Of a DNA stretch of 64,000 nucleotides, positions 10,724 to 24,542 are shown in pieces (within the stretch, counting starts at the first letter, position 1; each line of letters starts with the position of its first letter). Source of the DNA: Ehretia macrophylla (lineage: Eukaryota; Streptophyta; Magnoliopsida; Boraginales; Ehretiaceae). Both the position numbers and the translations under genes were made by a program. The stretch is from positions 36,234,152 to 36,298,151 of the forward strand of contig CM075775.1 in the NCBI GenBank assembly GCA_037974665.1, written 5' to 3'. The notes under the pieces were generated by a model. That model had not been told where the DNA came from. It saw nothing but the letters and a program-made list of their open reading frames with translations, and searched no databases.

Positions 10724-12564
10724 TGTGAAACCCCGCACGAGACCCCATATGCATTTTATAACATTTCATATATTTTTGCATCATTTAATGTGCATTTATA
10801 TAAATTAACGTGCATTTACCTTAGTTAACGTGCATCTATCTTGTTTAACGTGTAAATGAGTGCAATAGCATGCATTCGAGAATCTTAGAGGTTGTGGATG
10901 ATAATTAAATTTTACTGAATTAAATTAACTAACCAGAATAATTAAAATTAGAACTACATGATAATATTATGCATTCATAACATTAGAAATGCATTTATAT
11001 CATTTAACGTATGTTTGCATCGTTTTATGTGTATTTGCATTGTTTAACGTGCATTTGTGTGATTTAGATATCATAGAAATTAAATAAATTACACTGCACT
11101 AGCTAACTAAATAAGTTTAAATAGAACCACATGGCAAACTAGTAGATTTCAATTAGTTAAGAGGGCAATTTGGGCATTAGGCATATAAGATATTTCCTAC
11201 TAACTAAAAACACACATTACACACTTTACACATACAAAAAGCACACACACACACACACACCACACACAGAGATCAGGAGAAGAGAGAAGGAAGAGAGAAA
11301 AGAGAAGAAGGAAGGAGAAGAAGAAGAGGAAGAAGAATTCTAAGCCATTTCCTTTGCATTTGCTAGCTAATTTCAGCCACTATCTTGCTCATCTTGCTTT
11401 CTATGTCAAGATCAAAGGTGAGGGTTGTTTTCAAATGCTTTTCAAGATACATCAAGCATGGTGTATGATGATACTTGTGTTTAGAGCTTGATTGGATGCT
11501 TACATGTAGTATATATATGTATGCTTGAATTTGTTGAGATGTGTATTGAGTGTTGAGGGTATTGTGTTGTAGATCTAGGACTTTGAATTTGATTTTGGGT
11601 GTTGGTTGATTGTTGATATGGGATGGTTTTGGTTGAGTTAGAACACTTATATGATGCCTAATAGCCATTTAGAACTTGTTTGTATGTTGGTAGAAGGATT
11701 TGGTTGTTGTATAGATGTTTTGGGTAAAATTTGGGTGTTTCCCGTCAACTATCCGGGCGTTACAGGCCCTATCCGGTCGCCCGGATAGAGGCCTCAACGC
11801 CCGGCAGAAAACTTCGATCCGGGCGTTACTGGCTTCTTCCGGGCGCCCGGATTAGGGCCTCAGCGCCCGGATGTTTGACAACTCTGCGCAGGGAAATTGC
11901 AGAGGCCATATCTTATTCGTTTCAACTCCGAATTGAGTTCTGTTTGATTCTATAGTTATCTACATTCGATAAGCTTCGATCCTAGACAAAAATCAGATTA
12001 ATTGGAGTTTAGGAAGGTAGGTAAATTTATCTCCTAAATTGGGATAATGCAGGAGTATTGAGGTTGTTTGATTTCTTGATATACCTTTGTGGCATTGGTA
12101 CCAATTTGTTTCATGGTTATAAAAGGAGGTTAATTGCGACATGATTGAGGTATAAGATTGTATGTGTTTTGTGGTATGGGAGATTATGTTTGATCATGAA
12201 CGTGATTCCTTTTGCGTCGAACTTGTACACATTAAATGTGCATACAAAAGTCATGCTTGTGAGTCTTAAGTTCACTTTGTACTTTGCAATCTAAACTCTT
12301 GCATGGCCATATTGTGAATGTTATATATATATATATATATGAAATGTGAAATATTCCACATCAGACGTGGAGGAAGTGATATAGTTGGATATAAGGGGTT
12401 AGTCCCTTGTATCAGCTGAGGTACCCTTGAGCCGTAGAGATTCGAGGTGTACAGAGCTGACAATACCTCGGTAGTAGTTGCACCCTTGAGCCTCTGAGAT
12501 TTCGGGGTCGCTACAAACTGTATGGGTACGACTTAGTTTCAACCTCTTGTTTGTTAAGGGATGG
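10724..12564 (+). repeat. Element A 3' LTR, left part
   Basis: It begins TGTGAAACCCCG after the polypurine tract and runs parallel to the 5' LTR until element B interrupts it at 12565. The last five bases (GATGG, 12560-12564) are the left target-site duplication of B. The LTR resumes at 41316. Confidence 0.94.
12560..12564. repeat. Left target-site duplication of element B
   Basis: GATGG here is repeated exactly at 41311-41315 on the other side of the 28.7-kb B block. The A LTR reads through cleanly when the block and one copy are removed. Confidence 0.95.
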
Positions 12565-15071
12565 TGTCACGCCCCAACCCGGCCTATAAAGGTTAGACTA
12601 GGGTGTGATCTAAACAATCAAGTCCTTTCACATTCTTAATCATTCTAGGAGGTTTAACACTTAACGTTTTATTCTAGACTCCAAAACTTTCCGAAAATTC
12701 GGCAGCATGACGGCTGTAATTGAGCTTTTTGTTTTGACCTAAATTTTCTAACAGCCTCAAAATTTACCATTTCAAATTCAATTCCAGCTAAGATTACTAT
12801 TATTCCATCAATTGAATTGCCTATTGGTTAATTCGACGTCCCGTTTGATTTATAACCTAACATGATACTATGTCTCGTTTGTTCATTTATCCTCATTTCA
12901 AAATATACCTGTTGATCTTAGCTTATTAGCGAGTACCTGCTAAGATTGGATAAGTTCATTAACCTATTTCTTAACTAAGCATCATAACCTGTGATAGATA
13001 CTAGCGGTAGTAAAAGCAAAACGATCATAGTAGTGTCATGTCTAGTATCAGTCTACTTAAAATAAGTACAACCCAAAATTAGACCCCAAATTACAGCGGG
13101 GGTCTTTTACATCACAAGCAACAACAACATAAGGGAAATAGTCTTTAAGTAACAAAAGTTCACAAGAAGTCACGTTCAAGCAAAACAACGATAACAAGCA
13201 ATCATTCCAGAGGTTCATCATTAGGTACATTGAGCTCGGGTTCCTGTGTCTGTTCTTCTTCACCTGAAATGATGAAAGAGGGTGAGTCCTTATGAACTCA
13301 GCGAGGGGGAAACGAGAAATAAGTTTGAAACTCGTTTTCCGGTTAAACTTATGAAAATCCCTTTTTCAAACATGAATACAACAGAAGTACAAGTACAGAA
13401 ATACAAATACAGAAACAGGAATACCAGTCTTTCCTCCCCGAGGTTCTCTAGGATCCAAGCGGGAGTACTTATACATATAATAAAAAGGATACGGTGAGCT
13501 TTTGCTCTCAGATCAGATCCAGGATCAACTGTTGCGGCCGACTTCAAATCATTCCCCAAACACACCAGGTGGGTGTACTCCGGATGTACCCCAAAATCCT
13601 ACGACCCAACTCTCCGAGGAAGTCTAGCCCCCAAGCGAGAGAGGGAATGGGACCATGGTGGTCACGGTATCACCGGCAAGCCCGATGCCGCCCGGCGTAC
13701 GTGATCACTACCATGCCAACAGGAAAGGTTGCAACCTTGTATGCAATGCACATTTATGACAGGTAATATATATCACAGAAGGAGGACAACAAAGTAGGTT
13801 GCCTCCGGACAGTCATAAGATTGCACATTGACAGATAAACAGGCAGGACAAGATAGGACAGGAAATTTCACTTGAAAGGCATATAGAGTTATATGGAAAT
13901 TAAACGGGCAGCCATGTAACACATGTAAAACAGGCCATATAACTCATTAAAAGTCCACGCAATCAAGTGATAAGATTACTCAACATGTAGTGATATCAAC
14001 AAGGGTTCAAATGCGAGAAAAGCTTATTTGTCAACATGCAATGGTCAAGATCACTTTTAAAGTTATAAAACATTTACGGGTAGCCCACGCAACGTATAGT
14101 TTCCTCACAATATCCAATGGTTAACACTTAGCAAGAATATTTAATCATTAGGGTTTCCATTTCATGCATAATCGTGCGATCAAACCCTAAGTCAACTTAA
14201 CATCATTCCCAAGTCATACATCATTCAATTCATACATCCTCAAGTGCTTAAAACAGTCCACATAATATTCCAACACCACAATTCCAAGCAACTAGTGCCA
14301 CAAAAGAGGTTACAATAGTTTTCCAAGCACATAGCTAAGTGGAACACTTACTGCAATAGGCTGTTTTCTCATGATCAATGGGATAATCAAACAATCTCCA
14401 AATTCAGTGAATAAGATGTCAAATTAAAGCTTAAGAAGTTATCTAAAATCAGAAACAATCCTTGCATCAATTGGAGTTCAGAATCATTAGTTATAACCGA
14501 AACAGTGAGGTAACACAAAACTGTCCAGATTTTCACACTTTTCAGAAAATGACGTTTTTGAGGTCCTTAGAGTCGTTTTTAGCTTTGGTCTATTTCTGAC
14601 AAAGTTGTCCAGAACTGAAAAATCTAGCAGCACACCAATTTTCATACATTTTGGACAACATTTACTAAGTCAAATATGGTTCGTTCCACAAGGTCAGTGC
14701 ATCTGCCAAAACCTGATTCATTTTTCCAGATTTCCAGATTTGGTCACATTTTAATGATTTGCCATTTTGAGGACCTTAGAGTCAAAATTTGCTTCGACCT
14801 ATTTCTGGGAAAAATGTTCAAAACTGCCCAAACTAGTCACCTACCAATTTTGAAGCATTTTCAACACCATTTGCTTAGCTAAACTTACCTCGAACAGACT
14901 GGTCAGAGAGCTGTCACATAAATTCGACTTCACCTAGCATCATTTTCAAGCCAAGTTCTTGCCATGCATGGTTGTTTAAGCTCATGGACGACCACATAAC
15001 TCAAGTACAGAAGCAAACATACTCATTTGTGAACATGCATGTGAAATTTCAAAGAGTTTTCAAAAGCTTTT

Positions 15072-15083
15072 AACCCTCACCTT
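15072..15083 (-). other. Splice-donor-like box in B LTR 1
   Basis: On the - strand this reads AAGGTGAGGGTT, identical to the box in element A's LTRs. A second donor-like site, CCTAGGTGAGTTAC, lies upstream in element direction at 15252-15265. Equivalent boxes occur in LTRs 2-4, and the solo LTR has AAGGTGAGGGCT at 58885-58896. A role in splicing the leader is inference. Confidence 0.4.
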
Positions 15084-15924
15084 AGCAATCAACCACAAAA
15101 TGCTCAAGACCCTTTGTTGAAGCTCAAACCTTCTCCTTTCCCTTGCTTAGCCGAGAACCTCACTAGTTTTTCTCTATTTTTCCTAGCTTAATGTTCAAAC
15201 TCTTAGCACAAGCATGATGTTAAACTATGAAGAAAAGAAATGGATGCTTAGTAACTCACCTAGGCCGAAATGGAGCTCCAAATGCGCATGCAAGAGAAAT
15301 TTTCGAACTCTAGCTTGTTTGCTTGGTTTTCTTGATGGTTTGCTTGCCTTGTTCGACCAAGGTGTGATGAAGATGGACAAAGATGATGAGATTTCAGCCA
15401 AGGACCGAAATGGAGAGAGAAGAATGAGAGGAGAGAGAGTTTGTGAGAGGAAATGAAAGAAATGACAAAGAAATGAAGGTCTTGGCATTTTTTGAGGTGT
15501 ATGTCGGCATTGGGCTTCAAAATTCTGCAATTTGTGTCTCCAATGTGATATTTTGAAATTGTTAGGATGGGCAAGGATGAAGTGGTCGAAAATTTGTGCA
15601 AGTGGAAGGATTTTGAGCAATTTTTTAATGGCTTTGTGTCATAAGTTGTCTTGGCATGCATTAGAATAAAGAATTTTTTGCTCAAACCTTGTGCAAGACC
15701 ATGGTATGGTCGGCCAAGGCTAATAAAATGGCTGAATTTGTGTCATCTTTTGGGTGTTGATTGTTGTGTGTTGAATTTGCAAAAAGAACAAAGAATAAAG
15801 AATAAGGAATGTCTAGTGTTTGGTGCCTTTTTGTCTTCTAGTGAATGGAATTTTGATTATTATATTGTTAGTGGATTTTGTAGAATTGTTTAATAGTCTA
15901 GTGTTTCGTGAAAGATGCTTTCTT

Positions 15925-16135
15925 GATTAGTGTGTAGGCACGCTTTTCTAGGTTTAGGGCACGCACTTCTAGGTAGGACACGAACTACGAGACGAACGCA
16001 CGTTTTTCAAGTAAACGCTCGTAACCCTATATGAATGCACGAAATTCAATGCAAGGCACACAACTAAATACAATTCTCAAACCTAGGTCATGGCACGCAC
16101 ATCTAGGTTAGGGCACGCAAAAAGAGATATCGCAC
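15925..16135 (-). repeat. Short degenerate repeats at the start of B U3
   Basis: Loose copies of a GGGCACGCA-TCTAGGTTAG-like unit of about 20-25 bp line the beginning of the LTR in element orientation. The same zone occurs in the other three LTRs and, diverged, in the solo LTR (about 59725-59930). The A LTR has repeats of a different motif in the same position. They might be enhancer-like; this is inference. Confidence 0.5.
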
Positions 16136-16158
16136 GCAATTCGGGGTCGGGCTTCACA

Positions 16159-16171
16159 TCCTCCCCTCCTT
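16159..16171 (-). other. Polypurine tract, B unit 1
   Basis: On the - strand this is AAGGAGGGGAGGA, directly abutting LTR 1. It is identical to the tract of element A. Confidence 0.92.
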
Positions 16172-16192
16172 AAAAGAATTTCGTCCCGAAAT

Positions 16193-19100
16193 TCAATATT
16201 TACCTTGAAATAAAGCTGGATATTGCTGCTCCATCTGGTCTCGCCTTTCCCACGTTGCTTCCTCAACTCCATGATGATCCCACAGCACTTTCACCATCGG
16301 TATGGTTCTGTTGCGCAACTCCCGATCCTGCTGGTCTAGGATCCGAATGGGCTTCTCCTCGTAAGACAAGTTTTCCCGAAGCTGCAACGGCTCTGGCTCC
16401 AAGATATGCGACGGGTCAGGATGATACTTCCGTAGCATCGACACATGAAAGACGTCATGAATATTGGAGAGGTTCTGGGGTAGTGCTAGTCGATACGCCA
16501 ACTTGCCAATCTTCTCAACTATCTCAAACGGTCCTACAAATCTCGGGCTCAACTTTCCACCCTTGCCATGTTTAATCAGTCCCCTCCGGGGTGATATCTT
16601 CAAGAACACCCTGTCGCCAACCTCAAACTCGAGACTCCGTCTCCGTCGGTCTGCATAACTCTTCTGCCTGCTCTGGGCGGTAAGCATCCGTTTCCGGATG
16701 AGATGGATGTTATCAACAGTCTTCATCAGTTCAGGTAAAAGGGTCGGGTCAAAAGTCCTCGCCTCACCTACTTCATCCCAGTAAATTGGTGATCGACATT
16801 TCCGTCCATACAGCGCCTCAAATGGGGCCATCCCGATCGTGGCCTGATAACTATTGTTGTAGGCGAACTCTGCTAGAGATAGATATTTCTCCCAACCTTT
16901 CCCGAAGTCCAACACACATGCCCTCAGCATGTCCTCCAAAATCTGAATAGTTCTCTCCGATTGACCATCCGTCTGAGGGTGATAAGCCGTGCTAAAACTT
17001 AATTTCGTCCCCAAAGCTTCTTGCAATCTTCTCCAAAATCGGGAAGTAAAACGAGGATCCCTATCCGATACAATACTCACAGGCATCCCGTGCAATCTTA
17101 CAATCTCCGCCACATACATATCTCCCAGTTTCTCAGGATTATCCTCCTTGTTTATTGGTAAAAAGTGTGCCGACTTAGTCAATCTATCTACTATAACCCA
17201 AGCGGCGTCACGACCCTTCTGTGATCTAGGCAGGTCCATAACAAAATCCATAGTGATATGTTCCCATTTCCATTGAGGAATCTCCAACGGCTGAAGTAAA
17301 CCTGCAGGTCGTTGATGTTCCGCTTTGACTCTCTGGCAGGTTAAACACCGTGCTACAAACTCCGCAATTTCTCTTTTCATGTTATTCCACCAATAGTGTT
17401 GCTTCAAATCCCGGTACATCTTGGTTCCACCGGGGTGAATAGTATATCTTGAATTATGTGCTTCCTCAAGAATCTTCTTTTTCAGCTCTGGCTCATTGGG
17501 AACACAAACCCGGTTCCTAAACCTCCAAACACCATCGTCGTGAAACTTGAAATCCGCATTGCTTTCCTTAATCTTTTGAAATTGTTGGTCCTTCTGTTGA
17601 GCCTCTCGTAACTCAGATAACAAAGTCGATTGAACTTGGGTAGTGGAAAAAAGTAACCCCTTCTGAGTTAATTGTGGTTTCCATAGAAACGCTTCCTCCA
17701 ACAACTCCTGCACTTTGACTTCCAGTTTCGCCATGCTTGCTTTTCTGCTTAAGGCATCTGCAACTACGTTCGCCTTACCGGGCACATAATTAATTGAGCA
17801 GTTATAATCATCCAAAAGCTCCATCCACCGCCTTTGCCTCATATTCAATTCCTTTTGAGAAAACAAGTATTTCAAGCTCTTATGATAGGTAAATACCTCA
17901 AACTTGTTACCCCACAGATAATGCCTCCATTTCTTGAGTGCAAACACAATGGCCGCTAACTCCAAGTCATGCGTCGGGTAATTCGTCTCATACGGTTTTG
18001 GTTTCCTAGAAGCATATGCAATAACTCTTCCATTTTGCATCAATACACATCCCAATCCTTCTTTCGAAGCATCACTATAGATTACGAAACCTTGACTCCC
18101 TTCAGGCAATGCAAGAACTGGTGCAGTAGTCAATCTCTTCTTCAACTCTTGGAAGCTGTTCTCACACTTATCATCCCACACGAACTTGGTTTTCTTTTGA
18201 GTGAGCTTTGTAAGTGGTCCTGCAATCTTAGAGAAATCCTTCACGAACCTCCGATAATAGCCGGCTAGACCAAGAAAACTCCGGACTTCCGTAACATTTT
18301 CTGGCTTCTTCCAAGACATCACTGCATCGATCTTTGCTGGATCTACCGCTATTCCCTCTTGGGATATGATATGCCCCAAAAATGCAATCTGCTGCAACCA
18401 GAATTCACACTTGCTAAACTTTGCATACAATTGATGCTCTCGAAGTTTCTGCAGTACCAACCGCAGATGTTGTTCATGCTCCGCCTCCGATTTCGAGTAT
18501 ACCAAAATATCATCAATGAAGATCACCACAAATTGGTCCAAGTAGGGTTGAAACACCCTATGCATCAAATCCATAAAGGCTGCAGGGGCATTAGTTAGTC
18601 CAAAAGGCATCACTACATACTCATAGTGCCCATATCTCGTCCTGAAAGCTGTTTTAGGCACATCTTCCTTCTTGATCCGCAACTGATAATACCCTTGCCT
18701 CAAGTCGAGTTTCGAATACACTTTGGCTCCTTGCAGTTGATCAAATAACTCGTCAATCAGGGGAAGTGGGTATTTATTCTTGACAGTCACTTGGTTCAAT
18801 CCTCGGTAGTCAATGCATAGCCTCAACGTTCCGTCTTTCTTCTTAACAAATAACACGGGCGCACCCCACGGTGAAGAGCTCGGTTGTACAAATCCCTTCT
18901 TCAGCAATCCTTGCAATTGGTCCTTCAATTCTTGTAGCTCGGCCGGTGCCATACGATAGGGAGCTCTCGATATCGGCTGGGCGTCAGGCAGCAACTCTAT
19001 AACAAACTCGATCTCCCGATTTGGGGGTAAACCGGGTAACTCTTCAGGGAACACATCTGCATAATCTTTGATTACAGGCATCTCCTCCAACTTAGCTTTA

Positions 19101-20713
19101 TCCGACGGCTTGTTGATAAGGTAAGCCAAGTATCCGCTGCATCCTTTCCTCAAGGACTTCACTGCTTTTGTAGATGAAATGATGGAACTCCCGGTGAAAT
19201 CTCTTCGACCCATAATCTCCAGTATCGGTTGATCAGGTACCCGGAACGTTATGATCTTCGCCCGGCAATCCAGTTGGACATGATGTTTTGCCAGCCAGTC
19301 CATCCCTAAAATGACCTCGTAGTCTCGAAAAGGTAATACAATAAGATTGGCCGAGAATTCCCTATCCTTAATTTGGATTTTACATGCTTTACAAGCTGAA
19401 CTAGTTACAAGTTTAGAACCCATTGGAGTACCAACTTCTACTTCAAATGGCAAACATACAACTTTCAATTTCACACGTTCCACACATAATGGAGTAATAA
19501 ATGAATGAGTAGCACCCGGATCAATTAACACCTTAACAGGTTGATTCAGTATGAAGAATGTACCTTCAACAACAGCGGTCTCATCTGGGATCTCCTCGCA
19601 CTCGATAGCATAGGCTCGGGCCTGGACCCTGGGAACTGGAGTCTTACCTCTACCGGCTGGTTTACCCTGATTCTGCCCTGCCTGACGTTTAGGGCAATCC
19701 TTGATCTGGTGCTGATCACTGCCGCACCTCATACATCGTCCCAACTTTCTCCAACACTGGGCCTCGGTATGCCCCTTCCTGTCACAATATGAGCAGCTGA
19801 CGGACTGAGTAGCAGGTGAACTACCTGTGGATCCGCGGGTGGAAGAGGCTGATGGCGCTTTAGTCGGGCCACGGTTATTCCCTGGTCTGTTCTGGCTCTG
19901 GCCCTGACTGCGACTCTGACTCTGAAACTTCCTCTGCTGACCTGGAGGCTGGTAAGGTTTCTTGCTCGGCTGACTCGAATCGGCTCCATCTAGTTTCCTC
20001 TTCTCAACTCGAGAGGCAGCAGCAAAGAGAGCAGAATAAGTATCGAAGTCATGAGAAGCTAACTGGTCTTGAATCTCTGGCCTCAATCCAATAGTAAATT
20101 TCCACATTTTTGCCTCCGGAGTACAAACCATATACTGAGCATAACGGGACAGTCGATCAAAACGAGCCTCGTACTGGGCCACCGTCATATTACCCTGGGT
20201 CAAGTGCATGAACTCCTCGATCCGCCTCTGCCTAGAAACTGCAGGTACATATTTTTCCTTAAATGCCTTAACAAAACTACCCCACAAGCGAGGTGTCCGA
20301 TCAGTCTCCCATAGTGCCTCTACAGTGTGCCACCAATGCTCGGCATCCCCGTGCAACAGAAATACAGCAAACTCCAATTTCTCTTCATCTGTATAATCAA
20401 GTGGCCTAAAAATCTTCTCGATCTCGGACAGCCAAGCCTCTGCTTTCTCATCATCAGCTTCCCCGTAGAATTTAGACGGGCGAAAGTCAAGGAATTCCCT
20501 CATTCTGCTGTGTCTCCCATGGTTACCCTCATTCCTGTTGTTGATGTTGTTGTTGGCCTCACGAGCATCCTGACGCTCCATCACACGTGACACGCGATCC
20601 ATGGCAGTTGCCATCATGTTAAACATAGCTATACCGGGATTAGTCTGATAAGCATCCCCGGTCTCTTGAGGTTCACCACTCCTATTAGTAGTACGGGTAC
20701 TAGGGCCAGCCAT
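16193..20713 (-). CDS. Gag-Pol polyprotein of element B, unit 1 (Tekay/Del chromovirus)
   Basis: This is a single 1506-residue frame holding all proteins for copying and inserting the element. By residue: Gag domain about 70-235; CCHC zinc knuckles at 307-320 and 327-340; aspartic protease with DPGATHSF near 398; reverse transcriptase about 580-790 with [10 protein letters not shown] and the catalytic FIDDILVYS near 732; RNase H about 865-990 beginning near YSDAS; integrase zinc-binding region about 1085-1127 and a D-D-E core at D1156, D1217 and E1253 (35 residues between the last two); and a C-terminal chromodomain-like region about 1450-1503 ending in [20 protein letters not shown]. Fused Gag-Pol, domain order and chromodomain place it in the chromoviruses, probably Tekay/Del. 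The start MAGPST lies about 210 bp after the primer site. The frame looks whole. Such proteins form cytoplasmic virus-like particles, and integrase acts in the nucleus. Confidence 0.96.
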   Translation of the reverse strand: MAGPSTRTTNRSGEPQETGDAYQTNPGIAMFNMMATAMDRVSRVMERQDAREANNNINNRNEGNHGRHSRMREFLDFRPSKFYGEADDEKAEAWLSEIEKIFRPLDYTDEEKLEFAVFLLHGDAEHWWHTVEALWETDRTPRLWGSFVKAFKEKYVPAVSRQRRIEEFMHLTQGNMTVAQYEARFDRLSRYAQYMVCTPEAKMWKFTIGLRPEIQDQLASHDFDTYSALFAAASRVEKRKLDGADSSQPSKKPYQPPGQQRKFQSQSRSQGQSQNRPGNNRGPTKAPSASSTRGSTGSSPATQSVSCSYCDRKGHTEAQCWRKLGRCMRCGSDQHQIKDCPKRQAGQNQGKPAGRGKTPVPRVQARAYAIECEEIPDETAVVEGTFFILNQPVKVLIDPGATHSFITPLCVERVKLKVVCLPFEVEVGTPMGSKLVTSSACKACKIQIKDREFSANLIVLPFRDYEVILGMDWLAKHHVQLDCRAKIITFRVPDQPILEIMGRRDFTGSSIISSTKAVKSLRKGCSGYLAYLINKPSDKAKLEEMPVIKDYADVFPEELPGLPPNREIEFVIELLPDAQPISRAPYRMAPAELQELKDQLQGLLKKGFVQPSSSPWGAPVLFVKKKDGTLRLCIDYRGLNQVTVKNKYPLPLIDELFDQLQGAKVYSKLDLRQGYYQLRIKKEDVPKTAFRTRYGHYEYVVMPFGLTNAPAAFMDLMHRVFQPYLDQFVVIFIDDILVYSKSEAEHEQHLRLVLQKLREHQLYAKFSKCEFWLQQIAFLGHIISQEGIAVDPAKIDAVMSWKKPENVTEVRSFLGLAGYYRRFVKDFSKIAGPLTKLTQKKTKFVWDDKCENSFQELKKRLTTAPVLALPEGSQGFVIYSDASKEGLGCVLMQNGRVIAYASRKPKPYETNYPTHDLELAAIVFALKKWRHYLWGNKFEVFTYHKSLKYLFSQKELNMRQRRWMELLDDYNCSINYVPGKANVVADALSRKASMAKLEVKVQELLEEAFLWKPQLTQKGLLFSTTQVQSTLLSELREAQQKDQQFQKIKESNADFKFHDDGVWRFRNRVCVPNEPELKKKILEEAHNSRYTIHPGGTKMYRDLKQHYWWNNMKREIAEFVARCLTCQRVKAEHQRPAGLLQPLEIPQWKWEHITMDFVMDLPRSQKGRDAAWVIVDRLTKSAHFLPINKEDNPEKLGDMYVAEIVRLHGMPVSIVSDRDPRFTSRFWRRLQEALGTKLSFSTAYHPQTDGQSERTIQILEDMLRACVLDFGKGWEKYLSLAEFAYNNSYQATIGMAPFEALYGRKCRSPIYWDEVGEARTFDPTLLPELMKTVDNIHLIRKRMLTAQSRQKSYADRRRRSLEFEVGDRVFLKISPRRGLIKHGKGGKLSPRFVGPFEIVEKIGKLAYRLALPQNLSNIHDVFHVSMLRKYHPDPSHILEPEPLQLRENLSYEEKPIRILDQQDRELRNRTIPMVKVLWDHHGVEEATWERRDQMEQQYPALFQGKY

Positions 20714-20925
20714 CTATAGGCACAATTTGTTGAAATATGATAATTAAGAATCTAATGCATAAGATATGCAACATTTTATAGATACAATTCTAAAAACATT
20801 TAAGGCATATAAGTCACTTAAGCACATAAAGCATAGAAGGTACATTTAACACATAAAAAAGTCATCCTAATTATCTTAGGGCTCAACCCATGGTCCGAGA
20901 GTTAAACCCGGCTTAAGCAATCTAA

Positions 20926-20937
20926 GCTCTGATACCA
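20926..20937 (-). other. Primer binding site, B unit 1 (tRNA-iMet)
   Basis: TGGTATCAGAGC on the - strand lies 11 bp inside LTR 2, which acts as the 5' LTR of this unit. It complements initiator methionine tRNA. Confidence 0.9.
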
Positions 20938-20948
20938 TTCTTCTAAGG

Positions 20949-23900
20949 TGTCACGCCCCAACCCGGCCTATAAAGGTTAGACTAGGGTGTGATCTAAACA
21001 ATCAAGTCCTTTCACATTCTTAATCATTCTAGGAGGTTTAACACTTAACGTTTTATTCTAGACTCCAAAACTTTCCGAAAATTCGGCAGCATGACGGCTG
21101 TAATTGAGCTTTTTGTTTTGACCTAAATTTTCTAACAGCCTCAAAATTTACCATTTCAAATTCAATTCCAGCTAAGATTACTATTATTCCATCAATTGAA
21201 TTGCCTATTGGTTAATTCGACGTCCCGTTTGATTTATAACCTAACATGATACTATGTCTCGTTTGTTCATTTATCCTCATTTCAAAATATACCTGTTGAT
21301 CTTAGCTTATTAGCGAGTACCTGCTAAGATTGGATAAGTTCATTAACCTATTTCTTAACTAAGCATCATAACCTGTGATAGATACTAGCGGTAGTAAAAG
21401 CAAAACGATCATAGTAGTGTCATGTCTAGTATCAGTCTACTTAAAATAAGTACAACCCAAAATTAGACCCCAAATTACAGCGGGGGTCTTTTACATCACA
21501 AGCAACAACAACATAAGGGAAATAGTCTTTAAGTAACAAAAGTTCACAAGAAGTCACGTTCAAGCAAAACAACGATAACAAGCAATCATTCCAGAGGTTC
21601 ATCATTAGGTACATTGAGCTCGGGTTCCTGTGTCTGTTCTTCTTCACCTGAAATGATGAAAGAGGGTGAGTCCTTATGAACTCAGCGAGGGGGAAACGAG
21701 AAATAAGTTTGAAACTCGTTTTCCGGTTAAACTTATGAAAATCCCTTTTTCAAACATGAATACAACAGAAGTACAAGTACAGAAATACAAATACAGAAAC
21801 AGGAATACCAGTCTTTCCTCCCCGAGGTTCTCTAGGATCCAAGCGGGAGTACTTATACATATAATAAAAAGGATACGGTGAGCTTTTGCTCTCAGATCAG
21901 ATCCAGGATCAACTGTTGCGGCCGACTTCAAATCATTCCCCAAACACACCAGGTGGGTGTACTCCGGATGTACCCCAAAATCCTACGACCCAACTCTCCG
22001 AGGAAGTCTAGCCCCCAAGCGAGAGAGGGAATGGGACCATGGTGGTCACGGTATCACCGGCAAGCCCGATGCCGCCCGGCGTACGTGATCACTACCATGC
22101 CAACAGGAAAGGTTGCAACCTTGTATGCAATGCACATTTATGACAGGTAATATATATCACAGAAGGAGGACAACAAAGTAGGTTGCCTCCGGACAGTCAT
22201 AAGATTGCACATTGACAGATAAACAGGCAGGACAAGATAGGACAGGAAATTTCACTTGAAAGGCATATAGAGTTATATGGAAATTAAACGGGCAGCCATG
22301 TAACACATGTAAAACAGGCCATATAACTCATTAAAAGTCCACGCAATCAAGTGATAAGATTACTCAACATGTAGTGATATCAACAAGGGTTCAAATGCGA
22401 GAAAAGCTTATTTGTCAACATGCAATGGTCAAGATCACTTTTAAAGTTATAAAACATTTACGGGTAGCCCACGCAACGTATAGTTTCCTCACAATATCCA
22501 ATGGTTAACACTTAGCAAGAATATTTAATCATTAGGGTTTCCATTTCATGCATAATCGTGCGATCAAACCCTAAGTCAACTTAACATCATTCCCAAGTCA
22601 TACATCATTCAATTCATACATCCTCAAGTGCTTAAAACAGTCCACATAATATTCCAACACCACAATTCCAAGCAACTAGTGCCACAAAAGAGGTTACAAT
22701 AGTTTTCCAAGCACATAGCTAAGTGGAACACTTACTGCAATAGGCTGTTTTCTCATGATCAATGGGATAATCAAACAATCTCCAAATTCAGTGAATAAGA
22801 TGTCAAATTAAAGCTTAAGAAGTTATCTAAAATCAGAAACAATCCTTGCATCAATTGGAGTTCAGAATCATTAGTTATAACCGAAACAGTGAGGTAACAC
22901 AAAACTGTCCAGATTTTCACACTTTTCAGAAAATGACGTTTTTGAGGTCCTTAGAGTCGTTTTTAGCTTTGGTCTATTTCTGACAAAGTTGTCCAGAACT
23001 GAAAAATCTAGCAGCACACCAATTTTCATACATTTTGGACAACATTTACTAAGTCAAATATGGTTCGTTCCACAAGGTCAGTGCATCTGCCAAAACCTGA
23101 TTCATTTTTCCAGATTTCCAGATTTGGTCACATTTTAATGATTTGCCATTTTGAGGACCTTAGAGTCAAAATTTGCTTCGACCTATTTCTGGGAAAAATG
23201 TTCAAAACTGCCCAAACTAGTCACCTACCAATTTTGAAGCATTTTCAACACCATTTGCTTAGCTAAACTTACCTCGAACAGACTGGTCAGAGAGCTGTCA
23301 CATAAATTCGACTTCACCTAGCATCATTTTCAAGCCAAGTTCTTGCCATGCATGGTTGTTTAAGCTCATGGACGACCACATAACTCAAGTACAGAAGCAA
23401 ACATACTCATTTGTGAACATGCATGTGAAATTTCAAAGAGTTTTCAAAAGCTTTTAACCCTCACCTTAGCAATCAACCACAAAATGCTCAAGACCCTTTG
23501 TTGAAGCTCAAACCTTCTCCTTTCCCTTGCTTAGCCGAGAACCTCACTAGTTTTTCTCTATTTTTCCTAGCTTAATGTTCAAACTCTTAGCACAATCATG
23601 ATGTTAAACTATGAAGAAAAGAAATGGATGCTTAGTAACTCACCTAGGCCGAAATGGAGCTCCAAATGCGCATGCAAGAGAAATTTTCGAACTCTAGCTT
23701 GTTTGCTTGGTTTTCTTGATGGTTTGCTTGCCTTGTTCGACCAAGGTGTGATGAAGATGGACAAAGATGATGAGATTTCAGCCAAGGACCGAAATGGAGA
23801 GAGAAGAATGAGAGGAGAGAGAGTTTGTGAGAGGAAATGAAAGAAATGACAAAGAAATGAAGGTCTTGGCATTTTTTGAGGTGTATGTCGGCATTGGGCT

Positions 23901-24542
23901 TCAAAATTCTGCAATTTGTGTCTCCAATGTGATATTTTGAAATTGTTAGGATGGGCAAGGATGAAGTGGTCGAAAATTTGTGCAAGTGGAAGGATTTTGA
24001 GCAATTTTTTAATGGCTTTGTGTCATAAGTTGTCTTGGCATGCATTAGAATAAAGAATTTTTTGCTCAAACCTTGTGCAAGACCATGGTATGGTCGGCCA
24101 AGGCTAATAAAATGGCTGAATTTGTGTCATCTTTTGGGTGTTGATTGTTGTGTGTTGAATTTGCAAAAAGAACAAAGAATAAAGAATAAGGAATGTCTAG
24201 TGTTTGGTGCCTTTTTGTCTTCTAGTGAATGGAATTTTGATTATTATATTGTTAGTGGATTTTGTAGAATTGTTTAATAGTCTAGTGTTTCGTGAAAGAT
24301 GCTTTCTTGATTAGTGTGTAGGCACGCTTTTCTAGGTTTAGGGCACGCACTTCTAGGTAGGACACGAACTACGAGACGAACGCACGTTTTTCAAGTAAAC
24401 GCTCGTAACCCTATATGAATGCACGAAATTCAATGCAAGGCACACAACTAAATACAATTCTCAAACCTAGGTCATGGCACGCACATCTAGGTTAGGGCAC
24501 GCAAAAAGAGATATCGCACGCAATTCGGGGTCGGGCTTCACA
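20949..24542 (-). repeat. Element B LTR 2 (internal, shared)
   Basis: This LTR serves as 5' LTR of unit 1 and 3' LTR of unit 2. It is the same length as LTR 1 at an offset of 8384 bp. It carries T at 23596, where LTRs 1 and 4 have G, a variant shared with LTR 3 only. Confidence 0.96.

Larger units (their letters stand above)
12565..16158 (-). repeat. Element B LTR 1
   Basis: On the + strand it runs from TGTCACGCCCCAACC to GGGCTTCACA. In the element's own direction it is TGTGAAGCCC...GGGGCGTGACA. It matches LTRs 2-4 almost base for base. It carries G at 15212, a site that varies among the four LTRs. Frames of up to 141 codons inside it are not supported as genes. In element orientation there is a CT-rich leader-like stretch near 15404-15460. 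Confidence 0.96.

Noticed and set aside
15225-15893. Frames of 80-141 codons inside each B LTR
   Set aside because: They recur at exactly 8384-bp spacing because the LTRs are near-identical. They are low-complexity, lie partly in the CT-rich leader-like zone, and resemble no family I know.
16255-20590. Plus-strand frames opposite Gag-Pol
   Set aside because: They are shadows of the long - strand frame, repeated in each unit.
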